A stretch of 64,000 nt of DNA from Mycolicibacterium sphagni (GTDB taxonomy: Bacteria; Actinomycetota; Actinomycetes; Mycobacteriales; Mycobacteriaceae). The stretch lies in assembly GCF_013337765.1 (NCBI RefSeq), contig NZ_VBSB01000005.1, positions 372,001-436,000 of the forward strand, read 5' to 3'. This document shows, piece after piece, positions 8,295-16,787 of the stretch (its first letter is position 1; each line of letters begins with the position of its first letter). The translations under genes were made by a program, and so were the position numbers. The notes under the pieces are model-generated. The model was not told where the DNA came from. It was given only the letters and a program-made list of their open reading frames with translations, and searched no databases.

Positions 8295-9844
8295 CACGGA
8301 AGCGGGGCGACAGCCAGCTTGGTGCGCGTCGCGAGCACGTAGTAGACCGCCAAGCCCAGCCCGCATCCGATGAACCAGCTGTACTGCGCGCCGGTGTGCA
8401 TACCGGGCAGACTGCCGGCCAGTACCGGGATCACCGCGACCACCGCTGAGACGGCGGTGGCGATGACGGCCGCCGGGTTATAACCCTTTTTGTACCAGTA
8501 GGTTCCGTCCTCAGCCAGGGTGAACAAGTCGTCGACGATCACCTTCTGCTTGTGGATCAGGTAATAGTGGCCGATGAGCACACCGAACAGCGGGCCGATG
8601 AACGCACCGAGGATCTCCAGCGTGTAGTGGATGACCTCCGGGTTGTTGTACAGGTTCCACGGCGTGATCAGCACCGAACCGACCGCGGCGATCATGCCGC
8701 CCGCACGCCAGCTGATCCGCTGCGGGCTGACGTTGGAGAAGTCGAACGCGGGCGAGATGAAGTTCGCGACGATGTTGATGCCGATCGTGGCGATGGTGAA
8801 TGTCAACGCGCCCAATACAATCGCGAAGGTCGAGTCGATCTTCGCCACCGTCGCCACCGGATCGGTGATCAGCTCGCCGAACACCGGAACCGTGAGCGAC
8901 GCCGTGACGACCACCAGGATCGAGAACACCAGGAAATTCACCGGCAGGCCCAGGAAGTTGCCCCGTTTGACCGCGTCGAACGATTTTCCGTAGCGGGCGA
9001 AGTCGCCGAAGTTCAGCATCGGGCCGGAGAAGTACGAGACCACCAGTGCGATCGCGCCGAGCATCACCGGAATCGAGTCGAAGCCGGTGTACTTCACGTC
9101 GCCGAGGTTGAGATCGATTGCGCCCCAGCCTGCTTTGTAGATCAGGTAGCCGCACAGCAGGAACATGACCACGTAGACCGCGGGGCCGCAGAAGTCGATG
9201 AACTTGCGAATGGACTCCATGCCACGCCAGAAGACGCAGGCCTGCAGCACCCACAGCAGAAGGAAGCTGCCCCAGCCTAGGAATGGCAACCCGAGGAATC
9301 CGTTTGCAGTGACGTCGGCGTACGGCGCGAGCCCCGGGAACAGCTTGAGCAGCACGACATCCAGCGCCGCGGATGCCAGGTAGGTCTGAATGCCGTACCA
9401 CGCCACCGCGATCAGGCCGCGGATGATGGCGGGGATGTTCGCGCCGAGCACACCGAAGACGCTTCGGCAGATCACCGGATACGGCACCCCGGTGGCCTGG
9501 CTCGGCTTGGCGACGAGGTTGCAGAAGAAGTTGACGATCACGATGCCGACCAACAGCGCGACGAGCACCTGCCAGCTGGCCAGGCCCAGCGCGAAGAGGC
9601 TGCCCGCGGTGACGTAGCCGCCGACGCTGTGCACGTCGGACATCCAGAAGGCGAAGATGTTGTACGAACTCCAACTCTGCTTGCGCAGCGGAGCCAGGTC
9701 TTCGTTGGTCAGCCGTGGGTCGTAGCCCGGCTTGATAAGTCCGCCGCCGACCGGGTGACCGGCGGCTTCGACGATGTCGCCCGCGCCGACAACGGCGCCG
9801 GGCGGCAGTTCTTTCGCACTCTGGGAGGTGTCGATGTCGGTCAT
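8294..9844 (-). CDS. NCS1 family permease (probable allantoin/hydantoin transporter)
   Basis: Integral membrane sodium- or proton-linked importer, 516 aa with about 12 hydrophobic segments from residue 75 to 505. NCS1 marks are SWSSYNIFAFWMSDVHSVG (residues about 57-75), the SQATGVPYPVICRSVFG loop and the RFLIAVAWYGIQT-like helix. PucI and HyuP type proteins are the closest by pattern. It ends in a 1-base overlap with the racemase start and follows the GntR gene by 53 bases. The three form one minus-strand unit for ureide uptake and racemisation. Confidence 0.9.
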   Translation of the reverse strand: MTDIDTSQSAKELPPGAVVGAGDIVEAAGHPVGGGLIKPGYDPRLTNEDLAPLRKQSWSSYNIFAFWMSDVHSVGGYVTAGSLFALGLASWQVLVALLVGIVIVNFFCNLVAKPSQATGVPYPVICRSVFGVLGANIPAIIRGLIAVAWYGIQTYLASAALDVVLLKLFPGLAPYADVTANGFLGLPFLGWGSFLLLWVLQACVFWRGMESIRKFIDFCGPAVYVVMFLLCGYLIYKAGWGAIDLNLGDVKYTGFDSIPVMLGAIALVVSYFSGPMLNFGDFARYGKSFDAVKRGNFLGLPVNFLVFSILVVVTASLTVPVFGELITDPVATVAKIDSTFAIVLGALTFTIATIGINIVANFISPAFDFSNVSPQRISWRAGGMIAAVGSVLITPWNLYNNPEVIHYTLEILGAFIGPLFGVLIGHYYLIHKQKVIVDDLFTLAEDGTYWYKKGYNPAAVIATAVSAVVAVIPVLAGSLPGMHTGAQYSWFIGCGLGLAVYYVLATRTKLAVAPLP

Positions 9845-9897
9845 GGCCGGACGCTATCGACGGCGCGTTTCCCCTGTATTTCCGGTGAACTACCCGG

Positions 9898-10620
9898 TTA
9901 TTGCGTCGAAGATATATCCGCCGACAGCAGCAGCCCGGTATCGGTGGGCAGGGTGGCGATCACGGAGTTGAGGCGCTGGGCGTGAAGTTCGGCGACGGTG
10001 AGCAGTTGTTCGACATCGCCGGCGAGGAACGCGTCGACCATCTCACGGTGATCCCCATGCAGCGCGGCACGGGCCGACGGCGCGACATGGACCATCGATT
10101 GCACGGGTTCGGTCATGTTCCAGGCCGATTCGAGCATGTGCAGCAGACGGAACATCCGCGACGGACGGGTGAGCGCGAGGTGGAAGTGTCTGCTCTGGCG
10201 GTGATACGTGAGTGGATCGTCGTTGTCGATCGCCTGCTGCAGAAGGTCGTTCGCCGCCACGATCGCCGACCGATCGGTGTCGGTGGCGTTGGCGACCGCA
10301 GAGGCCAGCGATGCTGCCTCCAAAGTCTCACGCACGATGTACATTTCGCGAAGTTCCTGGACGGTGAGCTGAGCGACGGTATATCCCGAGTTGGACCGGT
10401 GCGCGACAAGCCCCTCCCCGATCAGGGTTTTCAGCGATTCGCGCACCGGGATCTGGCTGACACCGAACAGGTCTGCCACCTCCGCCAACGGGATTGGTGT
10501 GCCCGGCAGGGTGGCACCGTCGAGGATTACCCGCCGCAACTCATCGAGGATCGCCTGCTGCGGGCTGCCCGGCTGGTCGACCACCAACCTGGCGACCAGC
10601 GCCGAACGACGTCGCAGCAT
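9898..10620 (-). CDS. GntR family regulator (FadR/FCD subfamily)
   Basis: 240-aa regulator with an N-terminal winged helix (about residues 20-85, including LAEVADLFGVSQIPVRESL and a GYTVAQL wing) and a C-terminal all-helical FCD ligand domain with conserved His residues (H142, H144 and H187 region). It is first gene of the unit with the permease and racemase, so it probably senses a ureide intermediate and controls this operon, perhaps also allantoicase/allantoinase. Confidence 0.92.
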   Translation of the reverse strand: MLRRRSALVARLVVDQPGSPQQAILDELRRVILDGATLPGTPIPLAEVADLFGVSQIPVRESLKTLIGEGLVAHRSNSGYTVAQLTVQELREMYIVRETLEAASLASAVANATDTDRSAIVAANDLLQQAIDNDDPLTYHRQSRHFHLALTRPSRMFRLLHMLESAWNMTEPVQSMVHVAPSARAALHGDHREMVDAFLAGDVEQLLTVAELHAQRLNSVIATLPTDTGLLLSADISSTQ

Positions 10621-10668
10621 CCGGTCACGGTATGTGCCGTTTGTTTCGACGATATTGCTGAGACGTGC

Positions 10669-11040
10669 CTAGCCGGCCGCCCACTGCTTGGCTTGTTCGA
10701 GCTCATCGAGGCCGAACACCGCGAGCTCGCCGGGCACCAGCCACCCCACCAGATGCATGGTGTGGACCACCCACTCCTTGTCGCTGACCACCGCAACGCG
10801 CTTGAAGGCGGCATGGCGGGTGAACAGCGTGCCCAGGCCGAGCTTGAGATCTTCGACCAGGCCGCCAGGGCCGAATCCCTCGTAATCGGAGTTGATGACC
10901 TCAACGATTCTGATGTCCTCGCCGGACTTCAGCAGCTCGTCCATCGTGGGCTTGAATGCCTTCAGGTCGTCACCACTCACCCGACCCGACACGCTGAGCC
11001 CGGCCACACCCTCGGGCATGTCGGCAAGTACTTCGATCAT
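10669..11040 (-). CDS. SpoIIAA-like / STAS-type small protein
   Basis: 123-aa protein with the SpoIIAA-like pattern found in small STAS/SEC14-like bacterial proteins: VAGLSVSGRVSGDDLKAF near the N terminus, a central RIVEVIN strand and the C-terminal VPGELAVFGLDELEQAKQW. The ATG at 11040 is chosen because AAAGGAGG lies 8 nt upstream. The function in mycobacteria is not known to me. It sits alone between the GntR unit and another small unknown gene on the same strand. Confidence 0.8.
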   Translation of the reverse strand: MIEVLADMPEGVAGLSVSGRVSGDDLKAFKPTMDELLKSGEDIRIVEVINSDYEGFGPGGLVEDLKLGLGTLFTRHAAFKRVAVVSDKEWVVHTMHLVGWLVPGELAVFGLDELEQAKQWAAG

Positions 11041-11091
11041 GGAACCGCCTCCTTTGTCGAGCACCCCGTTCCAGGGTAGAGGCGGCCACGT

Positions 11092-11499
11092 TCAGGCAGC
11101 CCGGATCCGCAATCGGTCCTGGATGCGGCTCAGCGCGGCGTACGCCCAGGGGCGCAGATCGTCGGGCCCGACCGGGATCAGCGTCACCCCGTCGGCCACC
11201 CCGGCGACAACGAGATCGGCGACCAGACCGGCCAGCCCGTCGACGGTTCCGGCGTACCGCGCTCCTTCGTCGCCGTCGTGATCGGAGATCGCGGCCAGCG
11301 CCGTGCGTGGGTCGTCGGCCACCGATACGGCCAGGTCAAGCACCACGGCAACATCGGCGGGCAGCTTGCGGCGACGTCGGGCAGCCTCTTGCAGGTTCGG
11401 GGCGCTCAGCCGCACCACCTGGCGCTCACCCTCGGTCAACTCGGTCAATTCCGTCCAAGCACCGTCGGTCTCTGCGATGAACACTCGCAACTCCGCCAT
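11092..11499 (-). CDS. Hypothetical protein, 135 aa
   Basis: Not recognised as a defined family. The product is soluble, acidic and alanine-rich. Its C terminus (GVTLIPVGPDDLRPWAYAAL) is faintly like the C-terminal part of luciferase-like monooxygenases, but the protein is too short to be one. The ATG at 11499 is preferred because TAGCGT lies 7 nt upstream, a leaderless arrangement. An upstream start at 11544 is possible but would add residues with no support. Confidence 0.65.
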   Translation of the reverse strand: MAELRVFIAETDGAWTELTELTEGERQVVRLSAPNLQEAARRRRKLPADVAVVLDLAVSVADDPRTALAAISDHDGDEGARYAGTVDGLAGLVADLVVAGVADGVTLIPVGPDDLRPWAYAALSRIQDRLRIRAA

Positions 11500-11506
11500 G
11501 TCGGCC

Positions 11507-11512
11507 ACGCTA
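11507..11512 (-). promoter_or_regulatory. Probable leaderless -10 box (TAGCGT)
   Basis: On the minus strand TAGCGT ends 7 nt before the ATG at 11499. Confidence 0.45.
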
Positions 11513-11579
11513 AAGACACGAAGCACGATCGGCAATGGTTGCACTCACGCGGACCCGAAGGGAATGGACTAGCTCATAT

Positions 11580-11636
11580 CCCCAAGTCGCTACGCTCGCC
11601 CCCTCGCCTTCGGCTGGGGGTACCCCCAACCCGCCG
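11580..11636. repeat. Intergenic repeat-like sequence with GGGGGTACCCCC palindrome
   Basis: The terC 3' flank contains a 12-base palindrome GGGGGTACCCCC and, on the minus strand, GGGCGAGCGTAGCGACTTGG, which resembles the dispersed repeat at 1128 and 13777. It could also act as a transcription end signal for terC. Confidence 0.4.
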
Positions 11637-11645
11637 GGAGAGTGC

Positions 11646-12614
11646 TCAGCGTTTGTCGACCACACGTGTCTTGATCAGGCTGGCGACCATCGTCAGGAAC
11701 AGCGTCAGAATGATGACAGCCAGGCTCAGCAGCGTCGGGATCTCCGGGACGTGGACGCTTTCGCCGCCATTGATGAACGGAAGTTCGTTCTCGTGCAGAG
11801 CATGCAGCACCAGCTTGACGCCGATGAAGAACAGGATGAAGGCCAGGCCCTGCGACAGGTAGACCAGCCGGTTGAGCAGATCGCCGAGCAGGAAGTACAG
11901 CTGGCGCAATCCCATGAGCGCGAACAGGTTTGCGGTGAACACGATGTAGGGCTCGCGGGTCAGGCCGTAGATCGCCGGAATCGAGTCCAGCGCGAACAAC
12001 AGGTCGGTGGTGCCCAGCGCGACGATGACCAGAAACATCGGGGTCATCAGCCGCCGGTTGCCCTCCTTGAGGTAGAGCTTCAGGCCCTCCCACTTGTCGG
12101 TGGTCCGGAAGTACTTCCTGGCCAGCCGCACCACGGTGTTCTCGGCGTCGTCGCTGTGATCGGTATCGCGAACCAGCCTGATCGCGGTGTACACGAGGAA
12201 CGCGCCGAAGACGTAGAAGATCCACGAAAATTGTTCGATGGCAACGGCACCCAGTGCGATGAAGATGCCGCGGAAGATCAACGCAAGCACGATGCCGACG
12301 AGAAGCGCCTGCTGCTGATAGATCTTCGGGACCTTGAAGCTGGCCATGATGATGATGAAGATGAACAGGTTGTCGACCGAAAGGCTGTATTCGGTGAGCC
12401 AGCCGGCGTAGAACTCGAGGCCGAACTGCGCGCCGTGGAAGTTCCAGACCCAAAGTCCGAATGCCAGTGCCAGACCGACGTAGAACGACAAGTAGATGCC
12501 GCACTCACGCATCGTCGGTTCGTGCGGGCGGCGGGCGATGAAGACGATGTCGAACAGCAGCACCGCCACCGTCACACCGATGGTGATCAACCACTCGAGC
12601 GAGGACACATTCAC
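11646..12614 (-). CDS. TerC family membrane protein (probable manganese exporter)
   Basis: Integral membrane protein of 322 aa with 8-9 hydrophobic helices. TerC marks are the acidic membrane motifs SLSVDNLFIFIIIM and LLFALDSIPAIYGLTREPY. TerC/Alx proteins are linked to Mn2+ efflux and metal homeostasis, while the name comes from tellurite resistance. The GTG at 12614 follows GGAGG by 9 nt. The leader holds a probable yybP-ykoY manganese riboswitch, which supports Mn export as the job. Confidence 0.93.
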   Translation of the reverse strand: MNVSSLEWLITIGVTVAVLLFDIVFIARRPHEPTMRECGIYLSFYVGLALAFGLWVWNFHGAQFGLEFYAGWLTEYSLSVDNLFIFIIIMASFKVPKIYQQQALLVGIVLALIFRGIFIALGAVAIEQFSWIFYVFGAFLVYTAIRLVRDTDHSDDAENTVVRLARKYFRTTDKWEGLKLYLKEGNRRLMTPMFLVIVALGTTDLLFALDSIPAIYGLTREPYIVFTANLFALMGLRQLYFLLGDLLNRLVYLSQGLAFILFFIGVKLVLHALHENELPFINGGESVHVPEIPTLLSLAVIILTLFLTMVASLIKTRVVDKR

Positions 12615-12639
12615 AGACAAGAACCTCCGGGCGCCAAAA

Positions 12640-12745
12640 AACGTCCGAGGTCTCTTCCGCCGCCGAAGCGGCCCGCGGTACCGGACGACCAACGTTGGCC
12701 GCCGTGGTGACGACACCGCGACGAAGGAATACTCCCCTCTTCACG
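12640..12745 (-). promoter_or_regulatory. Probable yybP-ykoY manganese riboswitch upstream of terC
   Basis: Read on the minus strand, the terC leader carries AGAGGGGAGTATTCC near 12725-12741, then GTCGTCACC and GGCGGCC, and closes with GCGGAAGAGACCTC near 12647-12660. The spaced GGGGAGTA and GAGACC boxes are the hallmark of the Mn2+-sensing yybP-ykoY element, and GAGG/CCTC can form the closing P1 helix. A T-run (GTTTTTTGG, minus strand) follows before the ribosome binding site. TerC family genes are a classic target. Confidence 0.75.
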
Positions 12746-12828
12746 GCAGTCTGTCAGGTGGACGCACCATGCAGCAAACCGAGCCGACTACCGGCCGCGT
12801 CCGGTGCCGCGATGTCAACTGCGCGGCC

Positions 12829-12834
12829 TAGGAT
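12829..12834 (+). promoter_or_regulatory. Probable leaderless -10 box (TAGGAT) for the NRPS operon
   Basis: TAGGAT is followed by 8 nt and the GTG at 12843. Confidence 0.4.
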
Positions 12835-12842
12835 CCAGTGTC

Positions 12843-15800
12843 GTGGCGACGCCGGAAATTCCCCCGCAGTACCTGCTGTCCGAGCAGGCGCCACCCGCAC
12901 GCACCCTGATCGACATCCTCTACGACACCGCCAATAGCTACCCGGACGCGGCGGCGATCGACGACGGAACGGTGCAGCTCACCTATGCCGAGCTGATCGC
13001 CGACATCGAGGAAAGCGTCGAGTGGCTGGCGGCGCGGGGTATCGGCCGCGGCGACCGGATCGGCATCCGCATGCCGTCGGGCAGTTATGCCCTGTACGTG
13101 GCGATCCTGTCGACGCTGGCGGCCGGCGCGGCCTACGTCCCGGTGGACGCCGACGACCCCGACGAACGGGCCGAGCTGGTGTTCGGCGAAGCCGGTGTGG
13201 TCGCCATCATCACCGAGGCGGGCCTGACCCGCGGTCCGGGTTCCTCGCGCGGCTGGCGCGCCACCGCACCGCTGGGCCGCGACGACGCATGGATCATTTT
13301 CACCTCGGGATCGACGGGCACCCCCAAGGGCGTTGCTGTGACGCACCGTAACGCAGCGGCGTTTGTCGACGCCGAAGCGCGAATGTTCCTGCAGCGCAAC
13401 CCGATCAGCCCCGGCGATCGGGTGCTGGCCGGTCTGTCGGTGGCGTTCGACGCCTCCTGCGAGGAGATGTGGCTGGCCTGGCGCTACGGTGCGTGCCTGG
13501 TGCCGGCCCCGCGCGCCCTGGTGCGCAGCGGCATGGACCTCGGGCCGTGGCTGGTGCAGCGAGACATCACCGTGGTGTCCACGGTGCCGACGCTGGCCTC
13601 GCTGTGGCCGGCCGAAGCGCTGGAAGCGGTGCGGCTGTTGATCTTTGGCGGCGAAGCCTGCCCACCCGAACTGGCCGAGCGACTCGCCGTTGAGGGCCGC
13701 GAAGTGTGGAACACCTACGGACCCACCGAGGCTACGGTGGTGGCCAGCGCGGCCCAGCTGGACGGGCGTACCGGCGGGCAGGAGCGCAGCGACCCGGGGT
13801 CAGGGCCGATTCCCGTGAGCATCGGCCGTCCGCTGCCCGGCTGGGATTTGGCCGTCGTCGACTCCCACGGAGCGCCCGTCGGCCTGGGCGAGGTCGGCGA
13901 GCTGGTGATCGGCGGGGTCGGGCTGGCCCGCTACCTGGATCCGGAGAAGGACGCCGAAAAGTACGCGCCGATGCCGTCGCTGGAGTGGGCCCGCGCGTAC
14001 CGCAGTGGTGATCTGGTCCGGTTGGAGAACGACGGGCTGTATTTCCAGGGCCGCGCCGACGACCAGGTCAAGGTCGGCGGGCGCCGCATCGAACTCGGCG
14101 AGGTCGATTCCGCGTTGGTGCACCTGCCCGGCGTCAGCGGCGGCGCTGCGGCGGTCCGGCGCACCACCAGCGGTACCCCGATGCTGGTCGGCTATATCGC
14201 CAGCGCCGACCCGAATTTCGACCTGACCGCCGCCCGGGCCCACCTGGCCGAGAGTCTGCCCGCCGCCCTGGTGCCACGCCTGGTGCTGCTCGACGAGCTG
14301 CCCACCCGCACCTCAGGCAAGGTCGACCGCAATGCGCTGCCCTGGCCGCCGCCGGGCTACCAGGACTCCGAACCCGATCTCGGCGGCACGATGGGCTGGC
14401 TGGCCGGGCTGTGGCGCGACGTCCTCGGTGCGGTGGTCGACGGTCCGGAGGCCGACTTCTTCGCCCTCGGCGGCGGCTCGTTGTCGGCCGCGCAGCTGGT
14501 GGCCGCGCTGCGCGAGCGCTACCCGCAGCTGACCGTCGCCCAGCTCTACGACCATCCCCGGCTGGGGTCGCTGGCCGAGTTCCTCGAAGAGCTGGCCCCG
14601 CCGCCGGTGGTGACGCCGCGCCACGTCAAACCCACCCCGGTGTCGACCCAGGCCGCTCAGGTGCTGCTGTCGGTGCCGCTGGCGACCCTGACCGGCCTGC
14701 AGTGGGTGACCTGGCTGGCGCTGTTCAACAACATTGCCGCCGCCGTGCATCCGCTGCCGTGGCTGGCGACCATCGACTGGTGGTTGGTGGCAGTGGCCTT
14801 CATCTTGTTCATCACCCCGTTCGGCCGGATGGGTATCGCCGTGCTGGGCGCGCGGACGTTGTTGTCCGGCCTCGAACAGGGCACCTACCGCCGCGGCGGA
14901 TCGGAACACCTGCGGGTGTGGCTCGCCGAACGGCTGGCCGACGCCAGCGGCGCGGAGAACCTCGCGGGTGCGCCGTGGCTGGTGTACTACGCACGGGCGC
15001 TGGGTAACAAGGTCGGCAAAGGCGTGGACCTGCACTCGGCGCCTCCGGTGACCGGGATGATGCAGCTCGGCCACCGGGTTTCCATCGAACCGGAGGTCGA
15101 TCTGACCGGGCATTGGATCGACGGCGACCTGTTCCACGTCGGCCCGATCACCGTCGGCAACGATGCGTCCATCGGGGCCCGCACCACGCTGTTCCCCGGC
15201 GCGGTCATCGGCAAGAACGCCGACGTGGCACCCGGTTCTGGCGTCGTCGGCAAGGTCAAGAACGGGCAGTACTGGAAGGGTTCGCCGGCGGTGAAATCCG
15301 GCAAGGCCCGCCACCCATGGCCGGAACACCGGCCGGCGCGGGCCGCGCACTGGGTGGCCATGTACGGCGTGACGTCGGTGCTCCTCGGCGCGGTGCCCTT
15401 GGTGTCGCTGGGTGTCGGCCTGGCGGTGCTGGTGTGGCCCGCGCGGCACAGCGCCACGCTGCTCTCGGCGATCGGCACGGCCGCACCGTGGATTCCGGTG
15501 GCCGCCCTGACGTCGCTTGTCGTCTACGCCGCCGTCACCGTGATCGGGGTGCGGATCCTGGCGATCGGCCTCGGCGAGGGCTACCACCCGGTGCGCAGCC
15601 GGGTGGGCTGGCAGCTCTGGGCCACCGAACGGTTGATGGACGCCGCCCGCAACTACCTGTTCCCCGTGTACGCCAGCCTGCTCACCCCGTGGTGGTTGCG
15701 ACTCCTCGGCGCGAAAATCGGCCGCAACACCGAAATCTCCACCGCGCTGCTGACCCCGAAGTTCACCGTCGTCGAAGACGGCGCGTTCCTGGCCGACGAC

Positions 15801-16787
15801 ACCATGGTCGCCTCCTACGAGCTCGGCGGCGGCTGGATCCACGTGGCCAAGGCGACGGTCGGCAAGCGGGCGTTCCTGGGCAACTCCGGTATCACTCAGC
15901 CCGGCCGCCGGGTGCCCGACGACGGCCTGGTGGCGGTGCTCTCGGCCGCCCCGTACAAGGCCAAGGCCGGCTCGTCCTGGCTGGGCAGCCCACCGATCCG
16001 GTTGCGCCGCCACGCCGACGAAGCCGACGTCGCGCTGACCTACAGCCCGCCGATGCGGCTGAAGATCATGCGCGCGACCGTCGAAACCTGCCGGCTGATC
16101 CCGGTGATCGTCACCTTCGCGATCGGCGTCGCGGTGCTGGCCGCGCTGCAGGCGCTGGCCGTCGAGTTCGGTTACGGCTGGGCCGCACTGGGCGGCGGCA
16201 TCGTGCTGCTGATCGCCGGGGCGGTGGCCGGTGGTACTGCGGTTGGCGCCAAATGGCTTGTGGTGGGCCGGATTCGGACCTGTGAACAACCACTGTGGTC
16301 GTCGTTCGTGTGGCGCAACGAGGTGTCCGATACGTTCGTCGAGACGGTGGCAGGCCCGTGGTTCGCTCGCGCGGCGAGCGGCACCCCGGTGATGAACCTG
16401 TGGCTGCGGGCACTGGGGGCCAAGATCGGCCGCGGCGTGTGGTGCGAGACGTACTGGCTGCCCGAAGCCGACCTGGTGACGCTGAAGCGCGCCAGCACGG
16501 TCAACCGCGGTTGCGTGGTGCAGACACATCTGTTCCATGATCGGATCATGCGGATGGACACCGTCGTACTCGACGAGGGCGCCACTCTGGGACCGCACTG
16601 CGTGGCCTTGCCCGCCGCCAGGCTCGGCGCAGGCGCCACTGTTGGCCCCGCGTCGCTGGTGATGCGCGGCGACGAGGTGCCGCCGTCGACCCGTTGGCAA
16701 GGTAATCCCATTGCCCCCTGGGTGATTTCGCGTAAGAAGCAAAGAGAAGAAAAGCCCGAGCGCGAACCCGAGGGCAGCGCCACGTGA
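12843..16787 (+). CDS. Pls/PosA-like membrane-bound single-module non-ribosomal peptide synthetase
   Basis: 1314-aa protein. An adenylation domain spans about residues 20-500, with IIFTSGSTGTPKG (A3), NTYGPTEATV (A5), YRSGDLV (A7), GRADDQVKVGGRRIELGE (A8) and the A10 Lys in TSGKVDRNALP. A carrier domain follows with the phosphopantetheine Ser in FFALGGGSLSA (about 540-550). Then come membrane helices in roughly three pairs, interleaved with three soluble left-handed beta-helix (hexapeptide) domains. No condensation or thioesterase domain is present. This architecture matches epsilon-poly-lysine synthetase-type enzymes, which make homo-oligomers of an amino acid. The amino acid is not deduced. 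Its stop overlaps the M1 peptidase start (GTGA). Confidence 0.9.
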   Translation: MATPEIPPQYLLSEQAPPARTLIDILYDTANSYPDAAAIDDGTVQLTYAELIADIEESVEWLAARGIGRGDRIGIRMPSGSYALYVAILSTLAAGAAYVPVDADDPDERAELVFGEAGVVAIITEAGLTRGPGSSRGWRATAPLGRDDAWIIFTSGSTGTPKGVAVTHRNAAAFVDAEARMFLQRNPISPGDRVLAGLSVAFDASCEEMWLAWRYGACLVPAPRALVRSGMDLGPWLVQRDITVVSTVPTLASLWPAEALEAVRLLIFGGEACPPELAERLAVEGREVWNTYGPTEATVVASAAQLDGRTGGQERSDPGSGPIPVSIGRPLPGWDLAVVDSHGAPVGLGEVGELVIGGVGLARYLDPEKDAEKYAPMPSLEWARAYRSGDLVRLENDGLYFQGRADDQVKVGGRRIELGEVDSALVHLPGVSGGAAAVRRTTSGTPMLVGYIASADPNFDLTAARAHLAESLPAALVPRLVLLDELPTRTSGKVDRNALPWPPPGYQDSEPDLGGTMGWLAGLWRDVLGAVVDGPEADFFALGGGSLSAAQLVAALRERYPQLTVAQLYDHPRLGSLAEFLEELAPPPVVTPRHVKPTPVSTQAAQVLLSVPLATLTGLQWVTWLALFNNIAAAVHPLPWLATIDWWLVAVAFILFITPFGRMGIAVLGARTLLSGLEQGTYRRGGSEHLRVWLAERLADASGAENLAGAPWLVYYARALGNKVGKGVDLHSAPPVTGMMQLGHRVSIEPEVDLTGHWIDGDLFHVGPITVGNDASIGARTTLFPGAVIGKNADVAPGSGVVGKVKNGQYWKGSPAVKSGKARHPWPEHRPARAAHWVAMYGVTSVLLGAVPLVSLGVGLAVLVWPARHSATLLSAIGTAAPWIPVAALTSLVVYAAVTVIGVRILAIGLGEGYHPVRSRVGWQLWATERLMDAARNYLFPVYASLLTPWWLRLLGAKIGRNTEISTALLTPKFTVVEDGAFLADDTMVASYELGGGWIHVAKATVGKRAFLGNSGITQPGRRVPDDGLVAVLSAAPYKAKAGSSWLGSPPIRLRRHADEADVALTYSPPMRLKIMRATVETCRLIPVIVTFAIGVAVLAALQALAVEFGYGWAALGGGIVLLIAGAVAGGTAVGAKWLVVGRIRTCEQPLWSSFVWRNEVSDTFVETVAGPWFARAASGTPVMNLWLRALGAKIGRGVWCETYWLPEADLVTLKRASTVNRGCVVQTHLFHDRIMRMDTVVLDEGATLGPHCVALPAARLGAGATVGPASLVMRGDEVPPSTRWQGNPIAPWVISRKKQREEKPEREPEGSAT
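13777..13799 (+). repeat. Dispersed GC-rich repeat, copy 2, inside the NRPS gene
   Basis: GGCAGGAGCGCAGCGACC plus CGGGG, in frame, encodes GQERSDPG between motifs A5 and A7 of the adenylation domain. It matches the copies at 1128 and 51479-51507. Confidence 0.55.

Noticed and set aside
8511..9674. 387-codon minus-strand frame inside the NCS1 permease gene
   Set aside because: Arg-rich frame-shifted copy of the permease sequence with no hydrophobic helices.
11535..12710. 391-codon plus-strand frame opposite terC
   Set aside because: Low-complexity Asp/Gln/His/Arg sequence with no motif. terC on the other strand has clear helices, a ribosome binding site and a leader element.
14313..16742. 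809-codon open frame on the minus strand opposite the NRPS
   Set aside because: Composition is Arg/His/Gln-rich with no domain. It is the antisense shadow of a well-supported 1314-aa gene in GC-rich DNA.
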